A DNA stretch of 34,577 nucleotides from an uncultured Aureispira sp. (lineage in GTDB: Bacteria; Bacteroidota; Bacteroidia; Chitinophagales; Saprospiraceae). The position numbers were made by a program, and so were the translations under genes. Location of the stretch: the NCBI GenBank assembly GCA_905480075.1, contig CAJQOX010000100.1, positions 1 through 34,577 on the forward strand, read 5' to 3'. The number at the start of each line of letters is the position of its first letter. The stretch's first letter is position 1. Under the pieces are notes generated by a model. It made no database searches. It was not told the origin of the DNA and saw only the letters and a list, made by a program, of their open reading frames with translations. Of this stretch, positions 25,697 to 32,535 are shown in pieces.

Positions 25697-26317
25697 ATGA
25701 CTTTTCTTGATGCTATTCAGGCTGACTGGATCTTTTACCTTATTAATATCCTTGTTTTTGTTGTGGTGGTCATGGTAACTTACTTGTATGCTAATGGCAA
25801 AAAGGTTGAAGCGGTTGCAAGATTACAGGCTCAGATTCAACAAATTCAACTGCAGCAGAATGATAAACTTTTTTCTCTGGAAGATGAATATAAACTCAAA
25901 AAAGAAAGAATCAGGCTCATTCTTAAAGATATGGAAGCGCAACTCAGTGCCAAAGATGTCGATATGCTTCAATCCAGAAGAAACGAACTAAGCAACGTTT
26001 TTGTTATGGAATATCGCGAAACAATGCACCGATATGCCAGGTTAGCTGATCAGTATTATGAATTGCATCCACCAAAATATCAGGAATTTGTTCGGAATTG
26101 TATCTTCCCCTTTCTCGATACAAGCAGAAAAGTACTTGCAGCTGTCAATGCTTCCGTTATTATGAAAACCATAGGCACTTCCAATCCTGTAAGATTCAGT
26201 TATAAGGATTTTGATTTCGCTTTTGATATGATTCGCAAACATCCTACCTATTCTTTCAAAAAGGAAATGAAAAGCTACCTTAAGGAACTGGGCTTCAAAC
26301 CTGCAGACCTTGACTGA
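25697..26317 (+). CDS. Membrane-anchored coiled-coil protein of unknown function
   Basis: 206 residues. One N-terminal hydrophobic segment (about 12-31) anchors it, then a glutamine- and charge-rich coiled coil (about 36-85, LQAQIQQIQLQQNDKLFSLEDEYKLKKERIRL) and a helical C-terminal part with EYRETMHRYARLADQYYELHPP and FDFAFDMIRKHPTYSFKKEMKSYLKELGF. I do not recognise a family. The layout is that of an inner-membrane protein with a long cytoplasmic or periplasmic domain. It closes a plus-strand unit with VF530 and ychJ and is followed by a strong bidirectional terminator. Confidence 0.65.
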   Translation: MTFLDAIQADWIFYLINILVFVVVVMVTYLYANGKKVEAVARLQAQIQQIQLQQNDKLFSLEDEYKLKKERIRLILKDMEAQLSAKDVDMLQSRRNELSNVFVMEYRETMHRYARLADQYYELHPPKYQEFVRNCIFPFLDTSRKVLAAVNASVIMKTIGTSNPVRFSYKDFDFAFDMIRKHPTYSFKKEMKSYLKELGFKPADLD

Positions 26318-26352
26318 TCATTATTATAAATCATTTTTATTGTATAAAATTA

Positions 26353-26385
26353 AAAAAGCCATTTACTTGTCGTAAATGGCTTTTT
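26353..26385. terminator. Bidirectional intrinsic terminator between the coiled-coil gene and bioB
   Basis: A perfect 14-base stem AAAAAGCCATTTAC / GTAAATGGCTTTTT with a 5-base loop lies between the convergent genes ending at 26317 and 26409. A T run ends the hairpin on both strands. Confidence 0.92.
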
Positions 26386-26408
26386 AGATTTCTTTGCTAT
26401 TGAATCAT

Positions 26409-27401
26409 TTAATTAAACTCTGTCGCACAAGCTTCTCTTTCCTGACCTTTGAAAGCTGCCATAGGTTTCAGTCCGAGTAATTCAAACATCATTTTGTCCT
26501 GATTGACATCCGGGTTTGGAGTTGTCAGTAATTTCTCACCTGCGAAAATTGAACTAGCACCTGCCATAAAACAAAAAGCCTGTTCTGTAACGGACATTTC
26601 CTGACGACCTGCGGATAAGCGAACCTGAGATTTTGGCATTATTATTCTCGCAGTAGCTATCATTCGGACCATTTCCCATACCGATACCCTTTCCTGATTC
26701 TCCAAAGGGGTTCCCTTTACAGCCACCAATGCATTGACAGGGACTGATTCAGGATGTTTGGGTAAGTTAGATAAAGTATGTAACATTGTTATTCTGTCCT
26801 CTTTAGTTTCACCTAATCCTATAATACCCCCGCTGCAGACATTCAATCCTGTTTCACGTACATGTTCCAATGTGTCCAACCTGTCTTTATAGCTACGGGT
26901 AGTAATGATTTCGGCATAATGACCTTCAGAAGTATCCAAGTTGTGGTTATAGGCATGTAAACCGGCATCTTTTAATCTTTCTGCCTGTTCTTTTGTTAAC
27001 ATTCCCAGAGTGCAACAAACTTCCATGCCCAAAGAGTTTACCCCTTTAACCATATCAATAACTCTGTCAAATTGTTTATTGTTTTTGACATTTCTCCATG
27101 CTGCGCCCATGCAAAACCTGGTAGACCCATTTTGTGAGGCTATACTTGCCTTAGTCATAACCTCATCCAAAGAAAGTAATCGCTCAGGTTCCAAGCCTGT
27201 ATTGTGATGAATTGATTGAGGACAGTAGGAACAATTTTCAGGACATCCTCCTGTTTTAATAGATAATAGTGTAGATACCTGAACTTCATTCGGGTCATTA
27301 TACTGACGATGAACGGTCGCTGCCTGATATATGAGTTCAAGAACAGGTTTGCTGTAGATTGATTCTATTTCTTCTTTTGTCCAGTCATTACGTAAACTCA
27401 T
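26409..27401 (-). CDS. bioB: Biotin synthase
   Basis: 330 residues. The radical SAM motif is CPENCSYC (C53, C57, C60), which binds the 4Fe-4S cluster; the second cluster is expected to use C97 (FCMGAAWR), C129 or C130 and C189, with R in [10 protein letters not shown], all in the positions seen in characterised BioB. The enzyme inserts sulfur into dethiobiotin in the last step of biotin synthesis. No other bio genes are in the window. A complete Bacteroidota promoter is found upstream (27486-27515). The 215 bases between it and the DinB gene have no gene. Confidence 0.97.
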   Translation of the reverse strand: MSLRNDWTKEEIESIYSKPVLELIYQAATVHRQYNDPNEVQVSTLLSIKTGGCPENCSYCPQSIHHNTGLEPERLLSLDEVMTKASIASQNGSTRFCMGAAWRNVKNNKQFDRVIDMVKGVNSLGMEVCCTLGMLTKEQAERLKDAGLHAYNHNLDTSEGHYAEIITTRSYKDRLDTLEHVRETGLNVCSGGIIGLGETKEDRITMLHTLSNLPKHPESVPVNALVAVKGTPLENQERVSVWEMVRMIATARIIMPKSQVRLSAGRQEMSVTEQAFCFMAGASSIFAGEKLLTTPNPDVNQDKMMFELLGLKPMAAFKGQEREACATEFN

Positions 27402-27485
27402 AATATGTTTTTTGAAGTTGAATTATGTGATTCTAACTCTTAGTTAAATTATATTGTAACCTTATCAAATTATTAATCGACGGCG

Positions 27486-27515
27486 CAAAAGTAATTAATA
27501 TTATTTAACTTACAA
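27486..27515 (-). promoter_or_regulatory. Promoter of bioB
   Basis: On the minus strand TTG (27515-27513), a 19-base spacer and TACTTTTG (27493-27486) give a full match to the Bacteroidota promoter (TTG, 17-23 bases, TAnnTTTG), followed by CGCCG. The start codon is 85 bases downstream. Confidence 0.65.
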
Positions 27516-27616
27516 CTAGTTTAGCACCGGTTTTTTTTATGATTTATATCGAATATTCATTCAGTTTTTGTTTCTATGCTACATTGAATCATTAATGTTA
27601 ACAAATTCTATTTTTG

Positions 27617-28219
27617 TTACAGGGAAGGGAAATGGTCGTGATAATGAACTCTTTGTGCCTGAACAATGTGTCTTTCATTATGGTAAACCAATATGTTGAG
27701 AATGTCGCCTAAGCTGATGCTGATGAAACCAAATAAAGCAAGAGAAATTCTTGTTTTTTCTATGTTTATCTTTTTAGAATCTGCTATCATCTCTAATAAT
27801 GTGTTTTGATGATTGAGGAATTCCTCAACTATCTTTTGTCCCTCTAAATCGCTTGATGAATGTTGCCTGGGGTTGTATTTCCAGGGGGATTCTATCTGTT
27901 TTTTTATTTTATTGTCTTTGGTTAAACGGATTCCTTTTAATGTTCTGTTTCCCAGCCAGCTATGTTTGAAGAGGGTCGTTGGCTTCAAACGTTGTTTCTT
28001 AGCACTTGAAATAGCATTCAGGGTTGCAGGAAAATGTATTTTTGATACGTAATTTAAATGAAGGAGACATTCAGCGATACTCCATTTTGCTTTGCTTTCC
28101 TTCCAATTGATTTGATTGCTTGAAAAGTTAGAAAAATCTCTTTTGACTATCTCGGAAAGTCGCAGGCTTAACCTTTCAAGTTCCTTGATTAGTTCGGCAG
28201 TGGGTATTGCTTTGGGCAT
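27617..28219 (-). CDS. DinB superfamily protein
   Basis: 200 residues, all helical by composition. The likely metal site is H54 (ECLLHLNYVS), H180 and H184 (YHNERHIVQAQRV), the usual three-histidine arrangement of DinB-like four-helix bundles. Members include thiol transferases and metal-dependent hydrolases; many have unknown substrates. The N-terminal WSIAECLLHLNYV helix and the closing YHNERH are the diagnostic parts. The gene is 15 bases behind a small membrane protein gene, so they are probably one unit. Nothing else in the neighbourhood points to a substrate. Confidence 0.85.
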   Translation of the reverse strand: MPKAIPTAELIKELERLSLRLSEIVKRDFSNFSSNQINWKESKAKWSIAECLLHLNYVSKIHFPATLNAISSAKKQRLKPTTLFKHSWLGNRTLKGIRLTKDNKIKKQIESPWKYNPRQHSSSDLEGQKIVEEFLNHQNTLLEMIADSKKINIEKTRISLALFGFISISLGDILNILVYHNERHIVQAQRVHYHDHFPSL

Positions 28220-28234
28220 AAAAGTGAGAAGAAA

Positions 28235-28648
28235 TTAAAATATTTTTAGTAATAATATTGTCATACCTGCACCTATTCCAACCAAACCGGAAGTTACTTT
28301 GTATGGAGTAAGCTTTTCATAAATGTCTTCACTTTTTTTTCTTGATGCCTCTCCCATGTCATCAAGGAATAAGTCCTGAAGCACGGGATATCCCAATAAG
28401 AAACCCATAATTAAACTAGAACCAATACAGGTGAAAGTACTGGTCATCATTAAGAAAGGAGAAGCCATTATTCTTGTAAAGCTGAAAAGTGTAAATGCAC
28501 CCATTATTAAACTCCCGGCACCAATGAAACCCTCATAGGGTTTTATTTTGTTAATATATTCAGCAGAATCAGGCAGTTTTTGAATGACAACTGCTGAAGC
28601 AGCAAGAATACCCGCAATTATTACAATAATCGGAAATAAAACACCCAT
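28235..28648 (-). CDS. Small hypothetical membrane protein
   Basis: 137 residues with about four hydrophobic segments (about 4-22, 40-60, 66-88, 117-136) joined by short loops; one polar loop (about 94-115, FLDDMGEASRKKSEDIYEKL) lies before the last segment. No signal peptide cleavage site or known domain is seen. It is the first gene of a two-gene unit with the DinB-type gene, 15 bases apart. Palindromes lie about 80-125 bases upstream (28728-28773). Confidence 0.65.
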   Translation of the reverse strand: MGVLFPIIVIIAGILAASAVVIQKLPDSAEYINKIKPYEGFIGAGSLIMGAFTLFSFTRIMASPFLMMTSTFTCIGSSLIMGFLLGYPVLQDLFLDDMGEASRKKSEDIYEKLTPYKVTSGLVGIGAGMTILLLKIF

Positions 28649-29156
28649 AACAATTTTGTTTTACTAATGAAAATATTTACTCTGAGTTAGCTATTTGTTT
28701 ATATAAGTAAAGATAATTAAATACCTTTTAATTAAGCAAACGAATGCTTGATTAATTAATAATACGTATTATTTTCTGTTTTATCTCCTTTTTAACTCTC
28801 TTAATGTTTATTTCATATCAATTCATCAGAAATCATAAAAATAGTCTGAATATGTTCATATTATTTCATTTTCAAAACTTTAACATATTAATTTAATTGT
28901 ACTTGGTGATTAATATCTTGTGTTTCAGTTTTATCTGAATGCCATTACTAAAACGTTATAGATTTTGATTGAGAATACTATTTGCTTGTAAATTCCCCTT
29001 TAATTTTTATCTAAATAAATTCATTTTCAATGCAATGAAATCAAAAGCTGTCAATATAAGTTGCGCAATCACATTTTTTTGTTAACTTTGCGGCATAATT
29101 AAAGCCCGGTTAATTCAACAGGCTTTAGGTATAGACTCAAAAATTCTATGTAATTA
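28649..29156. other. 508-base non-coding region with palindromes and the arsM-like promoter
   Basis: No open frame here looks real. The region is very AT-rich. It holds a stem-loop at 28728-28755 (TTAATTAAGCA / TGCTTGATTAA, one G:T pair), a 16-base perfect palindrome AATAATACGTATTATT (28758-28773), and near the right end the promoter and leader hairpin of the ArsM-like gene. The middle part (about 28800-29050) shows nothing I can name. Confidence 0.5.
29061..29090 (+). promoter_or_regulatory. Promoter of the ArsM-like gene
   Basis: TTG (29061-29063), 19 bases, TAACTTTG (29083-29090), followed by CGGCAT. This is a full match to the Bacteroidota promoter. Transcription should begin near 29097, leaving a leader of about 60 bases with a 7-base hairpin TAAAGCC / GGCTTTA (29100-29127). 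Confidence 0.65.
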
Positions 29157-30131
29157 ATGAACAGTGATTATTTAAATACAACAATTAATGTATACAAACA
29201 GGCAGCAGAAACCCCTGATGTAGGGCTATGTTGTACTACAACGCCTGTTTGGCAATTGCCGGGATTGAATATCCCTGATATCATGCTTGACATGAATTAT
29301 GGTTGTGGTAGTACTGTACATTCAAGAGATTTGGTAAATAATCCCAGCATTTTATATGTTGGTGTCGGTGGAGGAATGGAATTATTGCAGTTTTCTTATT
29401 TCAGCAGAGCCAAAGGATCTGTTTTTGGCGTGGATATTGTGGATGAAATGTTGTCTGCTTCGAGAGCTAATTTTTTGGAAGCGGAAGCCCTCAACCCATG
29501 GTTTAAATCTGATTTTATAAAGCTTATTAAAGGTGATGCTTTAAACCTACCCATCGAAAATGAGTCTGTTGATGTAGCTGCACAGAATTGCTTATTCAAC
29601 ATTTTTACTTTAAAAGACCTTAAATTGGCACTAAAGGAAATGTATCGTGTGCTCAAGCCACATGGTAGATTAGTGCTGTCTGACCCTGTTTGTGATCAGG
29701 AAATGCCTGACAATCTCAGGAAGGATGACCGATTGAGGGCATTATGTCTTAGTGGTGCTATCCCCTTGAATGATTATATAAAAATGATTACTGATGCTGG
29801 CTTTGGAACGGTAGAAATAAGAGCAAAACGCCCTTATCGCATCCTTTCTCCTTTACATTACAATACAGATCATCTGATTTTTATTGAAAGTGTTGAAGTT
29901 TGTGCAATCAAAGACCCTATGCCAAATGATGGTCCTTGTGTTTTTACAGGGAAAACAGCCATCTATTATGGTGGTGATGAGAGTTTTGATGACCAAAAAG
30001 GCCATACACTTATACAAAATCAACCTTTGGCTGTTTGTGATAAAACAGCAAAAGCTTTGGCTGATATTGAAAATGAAAATATTTTTATATCTGATTCTAC
30101 TTTCTTTTATGATGGTGGAGGCTGTTGTTAA
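29157..30131 (+). CDS. arsM: ArsM-like arsenite methyltransferase (arsenosugar biosynthesis type)
   Basis: 324 residues. The class I SAM motif is LYVGVGGGMELLQF (66-79). The cysteines expected to bind arsenic are visible as NYGCGST (C50), AAQNCLFNIF (C145) and ALCLSGA (C197), with extra CC at 25-26 and at the very end (GGGCC). The opening DVGLCCTTTPVW and the ending FFYDGGGCC are hallmarks of the arsenosugar-pathway ArsM. It would methylate As(III) with SAM in the cytoplasm. It starts a tight plus-strand unit with two glycosyltransferases (15 and 1 bases apart), behind a good promoter. ArsS is not present, so the pathway is only partly represented here. Confidence 0.9.
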   Translation: MNSDYLNTTINVYKQAAETPDVGLCCTTTPVWQLPGLNIPDIMLDMNYGCGSTVHSRDLVNNPSILYVGVGGGMELLQFSYFSRAKGSVFGVDIVDEMLSASRANFLEAEALNPWFKSDFIKLIKGDALNLPIENESVDVAAQNCLFNIFTLKDLKLALKEMYRVLKPHGRLVLSDPVCDQEMPDNLRKDDRLRALCLSGAIPLNDYIKMITDAGFGTVEIRAKRPYRILSPLHYNTDHLIFIESVEVCAIKDPMPNDGPCVFTGKTAIYYGGDESFDDQKGHTLIQNQPLAVCDKTAKALADIENENIFISDSTFFYDGGGCC

Positions 30132-30146
30132 GCTGATTTTTTCTGA

Positions 30147-30842
30147 ATGACTACAGAAGCAGATATTGTTGTTATTATTCCGGCTTATAATGAGGAAAAC
30201 TCTGTTGGACTTGTTATAAAAGATATTCCTGATAATTTTGTAAAGGAAGTTATAGTCGTAAATAATAATTCAGATGATAAAACCTCCGATGTTGCAAAGG
30301 CAGCAGGAGCTACAGTTTTGGAAGAACACAGTCAAGGTTATGGCTTTGCCTGTCTCAAAGGAATTGATTATTTGACAAAATTTACCAAGAAACCGGATAT
30401 TGTAGTTTTTTTGGATGCTGATTATTCAGATTATCCGGAAGAAATTATTCAATTAGTGGCACCAATTTTGCTAAGTGATGCACAGCTTGTTATTGGGTCA
30501 AGAAATACCGGAAAAAATGAAAAAGGGTCTATGACTCCTCAGCAAGTTTTTGGTAATTGGTTAGCAGTAAAGCTCATAAAATGGATCTACGGAGTGGTTT
30601 ATACCGATCTCGGTCCTTTCAGAGCTATAAAATATGATTCTCTGATAGATTTGAATATGTGTGATCAAACGTATGGTTGGACAGTCGAAATGCAGGTCAA
30701 AGCAGCTAAGTTTGGCTTAAATTCTACTGAAATTCCTGTTTCTTACAGAAAAAGAATTGGTCATTCTAAAATATCAGGAACTTTAAAAGGAACGTTTTTA
30801 GCAGGTTATAAAATTATTACAACAATTCTTAAATACAAGTAA
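30147..30842 (+). CDS. GT2 family glycosyltransferase, DPM1/DPG synthase-like
   Basis: 231 residues, no membrane segment. The GT-A fold is seen from DIVVIIPAYNEENSV (5-19) through VVNNNSDDKTSD and the metal-binding FLDADYSDYP (DxD), with EMQVKAAKFGLNSTEIPVSYRKRIGHSKISG at the end, which is usual for polyprenyl-phosphate mannosyl- or glucosyltransferases. It likely transfers a hexose from a nucleotide sugar to a lipid phosphate or another acceptor at the membrane. It follows the ArsM-like gene by 15 bases and ends one base before the next gene, so the three are probably one transcript. Confidence 0.88.
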   Translation: MTTEADIVVIIPAYNEENSVGLVIKDIPDNFVKEVIVVNNNSDDKTSDVAKAAGATVLEEHSQGYGFACLKGIDYLTKFTKKPDIVVFLDADYSDYPEEIIQLVAPILLSDAQLVIGSRNTGKNEKGSMTPQQVFGNWLAVKLIKWIYGVVYTDLGPFRAIKYDSLIDLNMCDQTYGWTVEMQVKAAKFGLNSTEIPVSYRKRIGHSKISGTLKGTFLAGYKIITTILKYK

Positions 30843-30843
30843 C

Positions 30844-32337
30844 GTGGCAACTTTATTCGTAGTACTTTACACCCTTCCCTTGTTTTTTATCTTTTTGTAT
30901 AGCTGTATACAACTTCAATTAGCATTAGCTTTCTGGTGGAGACGCAGGAAATTAAATAATGATGCTACTATGATTGATGATTTTGTACCAACTATTACTA
31001 TTCAACTCCCGGTTTATAACGAACTTTATGTTGTTGAACGTCTTCTTGAAGCGGTAGTTAAACTGGATTATCCAAAAGATAAAGTCGAAATTCAGGTTCT
31101 TGATGATTCCAATGATGAAACTGTTGAGATTATCGCCAGTAAAATTAAGGAACTCGAACATTTTGGATGGGATATTAAGCATGTAAGACGCAAAGAACGT
31201 GTCGGATTTAAAGCAGGTGCCCTTGCTTATGGACTAACAATTTCTAAGGGGGAGTTTGTCGCTGTTTTTGATGCCGACTTTATTCCTAACCCGGATTTCC
31301 TTAATAAAACAGTTCCTTACTTTATGAACAACAAGATTGGTGTTGTTCAAACAAGATGGGAGCACATGAATAAAGAGTATTCATTTCTTACTCAAATGCA
31401 GGCTTTGGCGCTTGATGGTCATTTTGTTGTTGAACAAATGGGTAGAAATATGTCCGGCCACTTTATGAACTTTAATGGTACTGCCGGCCTCTGGAGAAGA
31501 ACCTGTATTGAAGATGCTGGTGGATGGGCTGCCGACACTCTTACTGAAGACCTTGATCTTTCTTACAGAGCGCAGCTTAAAGGCTGGGAATTCAAATACC
31601 TCGGTGATGTTACGACTCCTGCTGAATTGCCTGTTGCTATGAATGCTTTTAAATCTCAACAATTCAGATGGACTAAAGGGGCTGCTGAATGTGCGGTCAA
31701 AAACCTTCCAAGAGTTCTTAAATCTAAAGATGTCGGGATCATCGATAAATTGCATGCTATTGCGCATCTTATGAACTCAGGTATTTTTATCTGTATTCTT
31801 CTCCTTTCTTTTGCTTCTGTTCCTTTGGTCTATATCAAGTTCAATTACACCGGTCAGGATGAATTCTATCACAAAATTTTAGAATATGCCGCTATAGGGT
31901 CTCTTAATATGGTAATGATTACTATCTTTTTCTGGTTCTCCTATGAACATACCCGTGGTGGATTTTCATTGAAAAATATGCTTACCTTTATTGTTAAATT
32001 TCCTTTTTTCCTTACTTTGTCACTCGGAATGGCTCTACATAACGCTATGGCTGCCTTCGAAGGATATATCGGAAAAAAATCTCCCTTCGTTCGTACACCC
32101 AAATTTAATCTTGAAGAAATTGGTACTCTCAAAGGATGGAAAAAGAATAAATACCTTTCTAAAGGAGTAGGTCTTACTGCTAAAATGGAACTTCTTTTTG
32201 CTCTGTTTTTCCTTATGATCATTATCCTTTCTGTTTATTACGGAGTATACGGTATGTTGCCTTTCCATATTATGTTATTCTTTGGTTATGCAACTATCAG
32301 TGGATATTCTTTTGTTCATGCAAGAATGATGTCTTAA
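30844..32337 (+). CDS. Processive GT2 glycosyltransferase, cellulose synthase-like
   Basis: 497 residues from a GTG one base after the previous stop; the next ATG is at codon 43 and would remove the first membrane helix (about 5-30), so GTG is preferred. The catalytic domain has D88 (VLDDSND), DAD (143-145), TED (D236) and QQFRW (272-276), the D,D,D,QxxRW signature of processive beta-glycosyltransferases. C-terminal membrane segments lie at about 305-327, 346-368, 380-400, 446-470 and 475-495. It polymerises or elongates a glycan at the inner membrane. No BcsB or PilZ domain is seen, so it is not a standard cellulose synthase. It closes the unit before a strong terminator. Confidence 0.9.
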   Translation: MATLFVVLYTLPLFFIFLYSCIQLQLALAFWWRRRKLNNDATMIDDFVPTITIQLPVYNELYVVERLLEAVVKLDYPKDKVEIQVLDDSNDETVEIIASKIKELEHFGWDIKHVRRKERVGFKAGALAYGLTISKGEFVAVFDADFIPNPDFLNKTVPYFMNNKIGVVQTRWEHMNKEYSFLTQMQALALDGHFVVEQMGRNMSGHFMNFNGTAGLWRRTCIEDAGGWAADTLTEDLDLSYRAQLKGWEFKYLGDVTTPAELPVAMNAFKSQQFRWTKGAAECAVKNLPRVLKSKDVGIIDKLHAIAHLMNSGIFICILLLSFASVPLVYIKFNYTGQDEFYHKILEYAAIGSLNMVMITIFFWFSYEHTRGGFSLKNMLTFIVKFPFFLTLSLGMALHNAMAAFEGYIGKKSPFVRTPKFNLEEIGTLKGWKKNKYLSKGVGLTAKMELLFALFFLMIIILSVYYGVYGMLPFHIMLFFGYATISGYSFVHARMMS

Positions 32338-32364
32338 TAGATTATCATTCCTTTATGAATTTTT

Positions 32365-32403
32365 AAGAAGAGAAGCAATTACGATTGCTTCTCTTCTTTT
32401 TTT
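32365..32403 (+). terminator. Intrinsic terminator of the arsM-glycosyltransferase unit
   Basis: A 15-base perfect stem AAGAAGAGAAGCAAT / ATTGCTTCTCTTCTT with loop TACG, followed by a T run, 28 bases after the stop of the processive glycosyltransferase. Confidence 0.93.
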
Positions 32404-32535
32404 ATAATATTTTGATTTTACTTCTCATTTTTTCTCCCTTTGTTTATTTTTGTGTCGTCGGGAACTTTAGATTACCTTTAAGTGTAATACTATGTTCTTA
32501 GTACTTTTTTCTTTTTCTTAATATTAATTTTTACT

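Noticed and set aside
30844-32337. Cellulose synthase BcsA
   Set aside because: The D,D,D,QxxRW motifs are present, but there is no PilZ domain and no bcsB, bcsZ or bcsC gene nearby, so only a cellulose-synthase-like call is justified.
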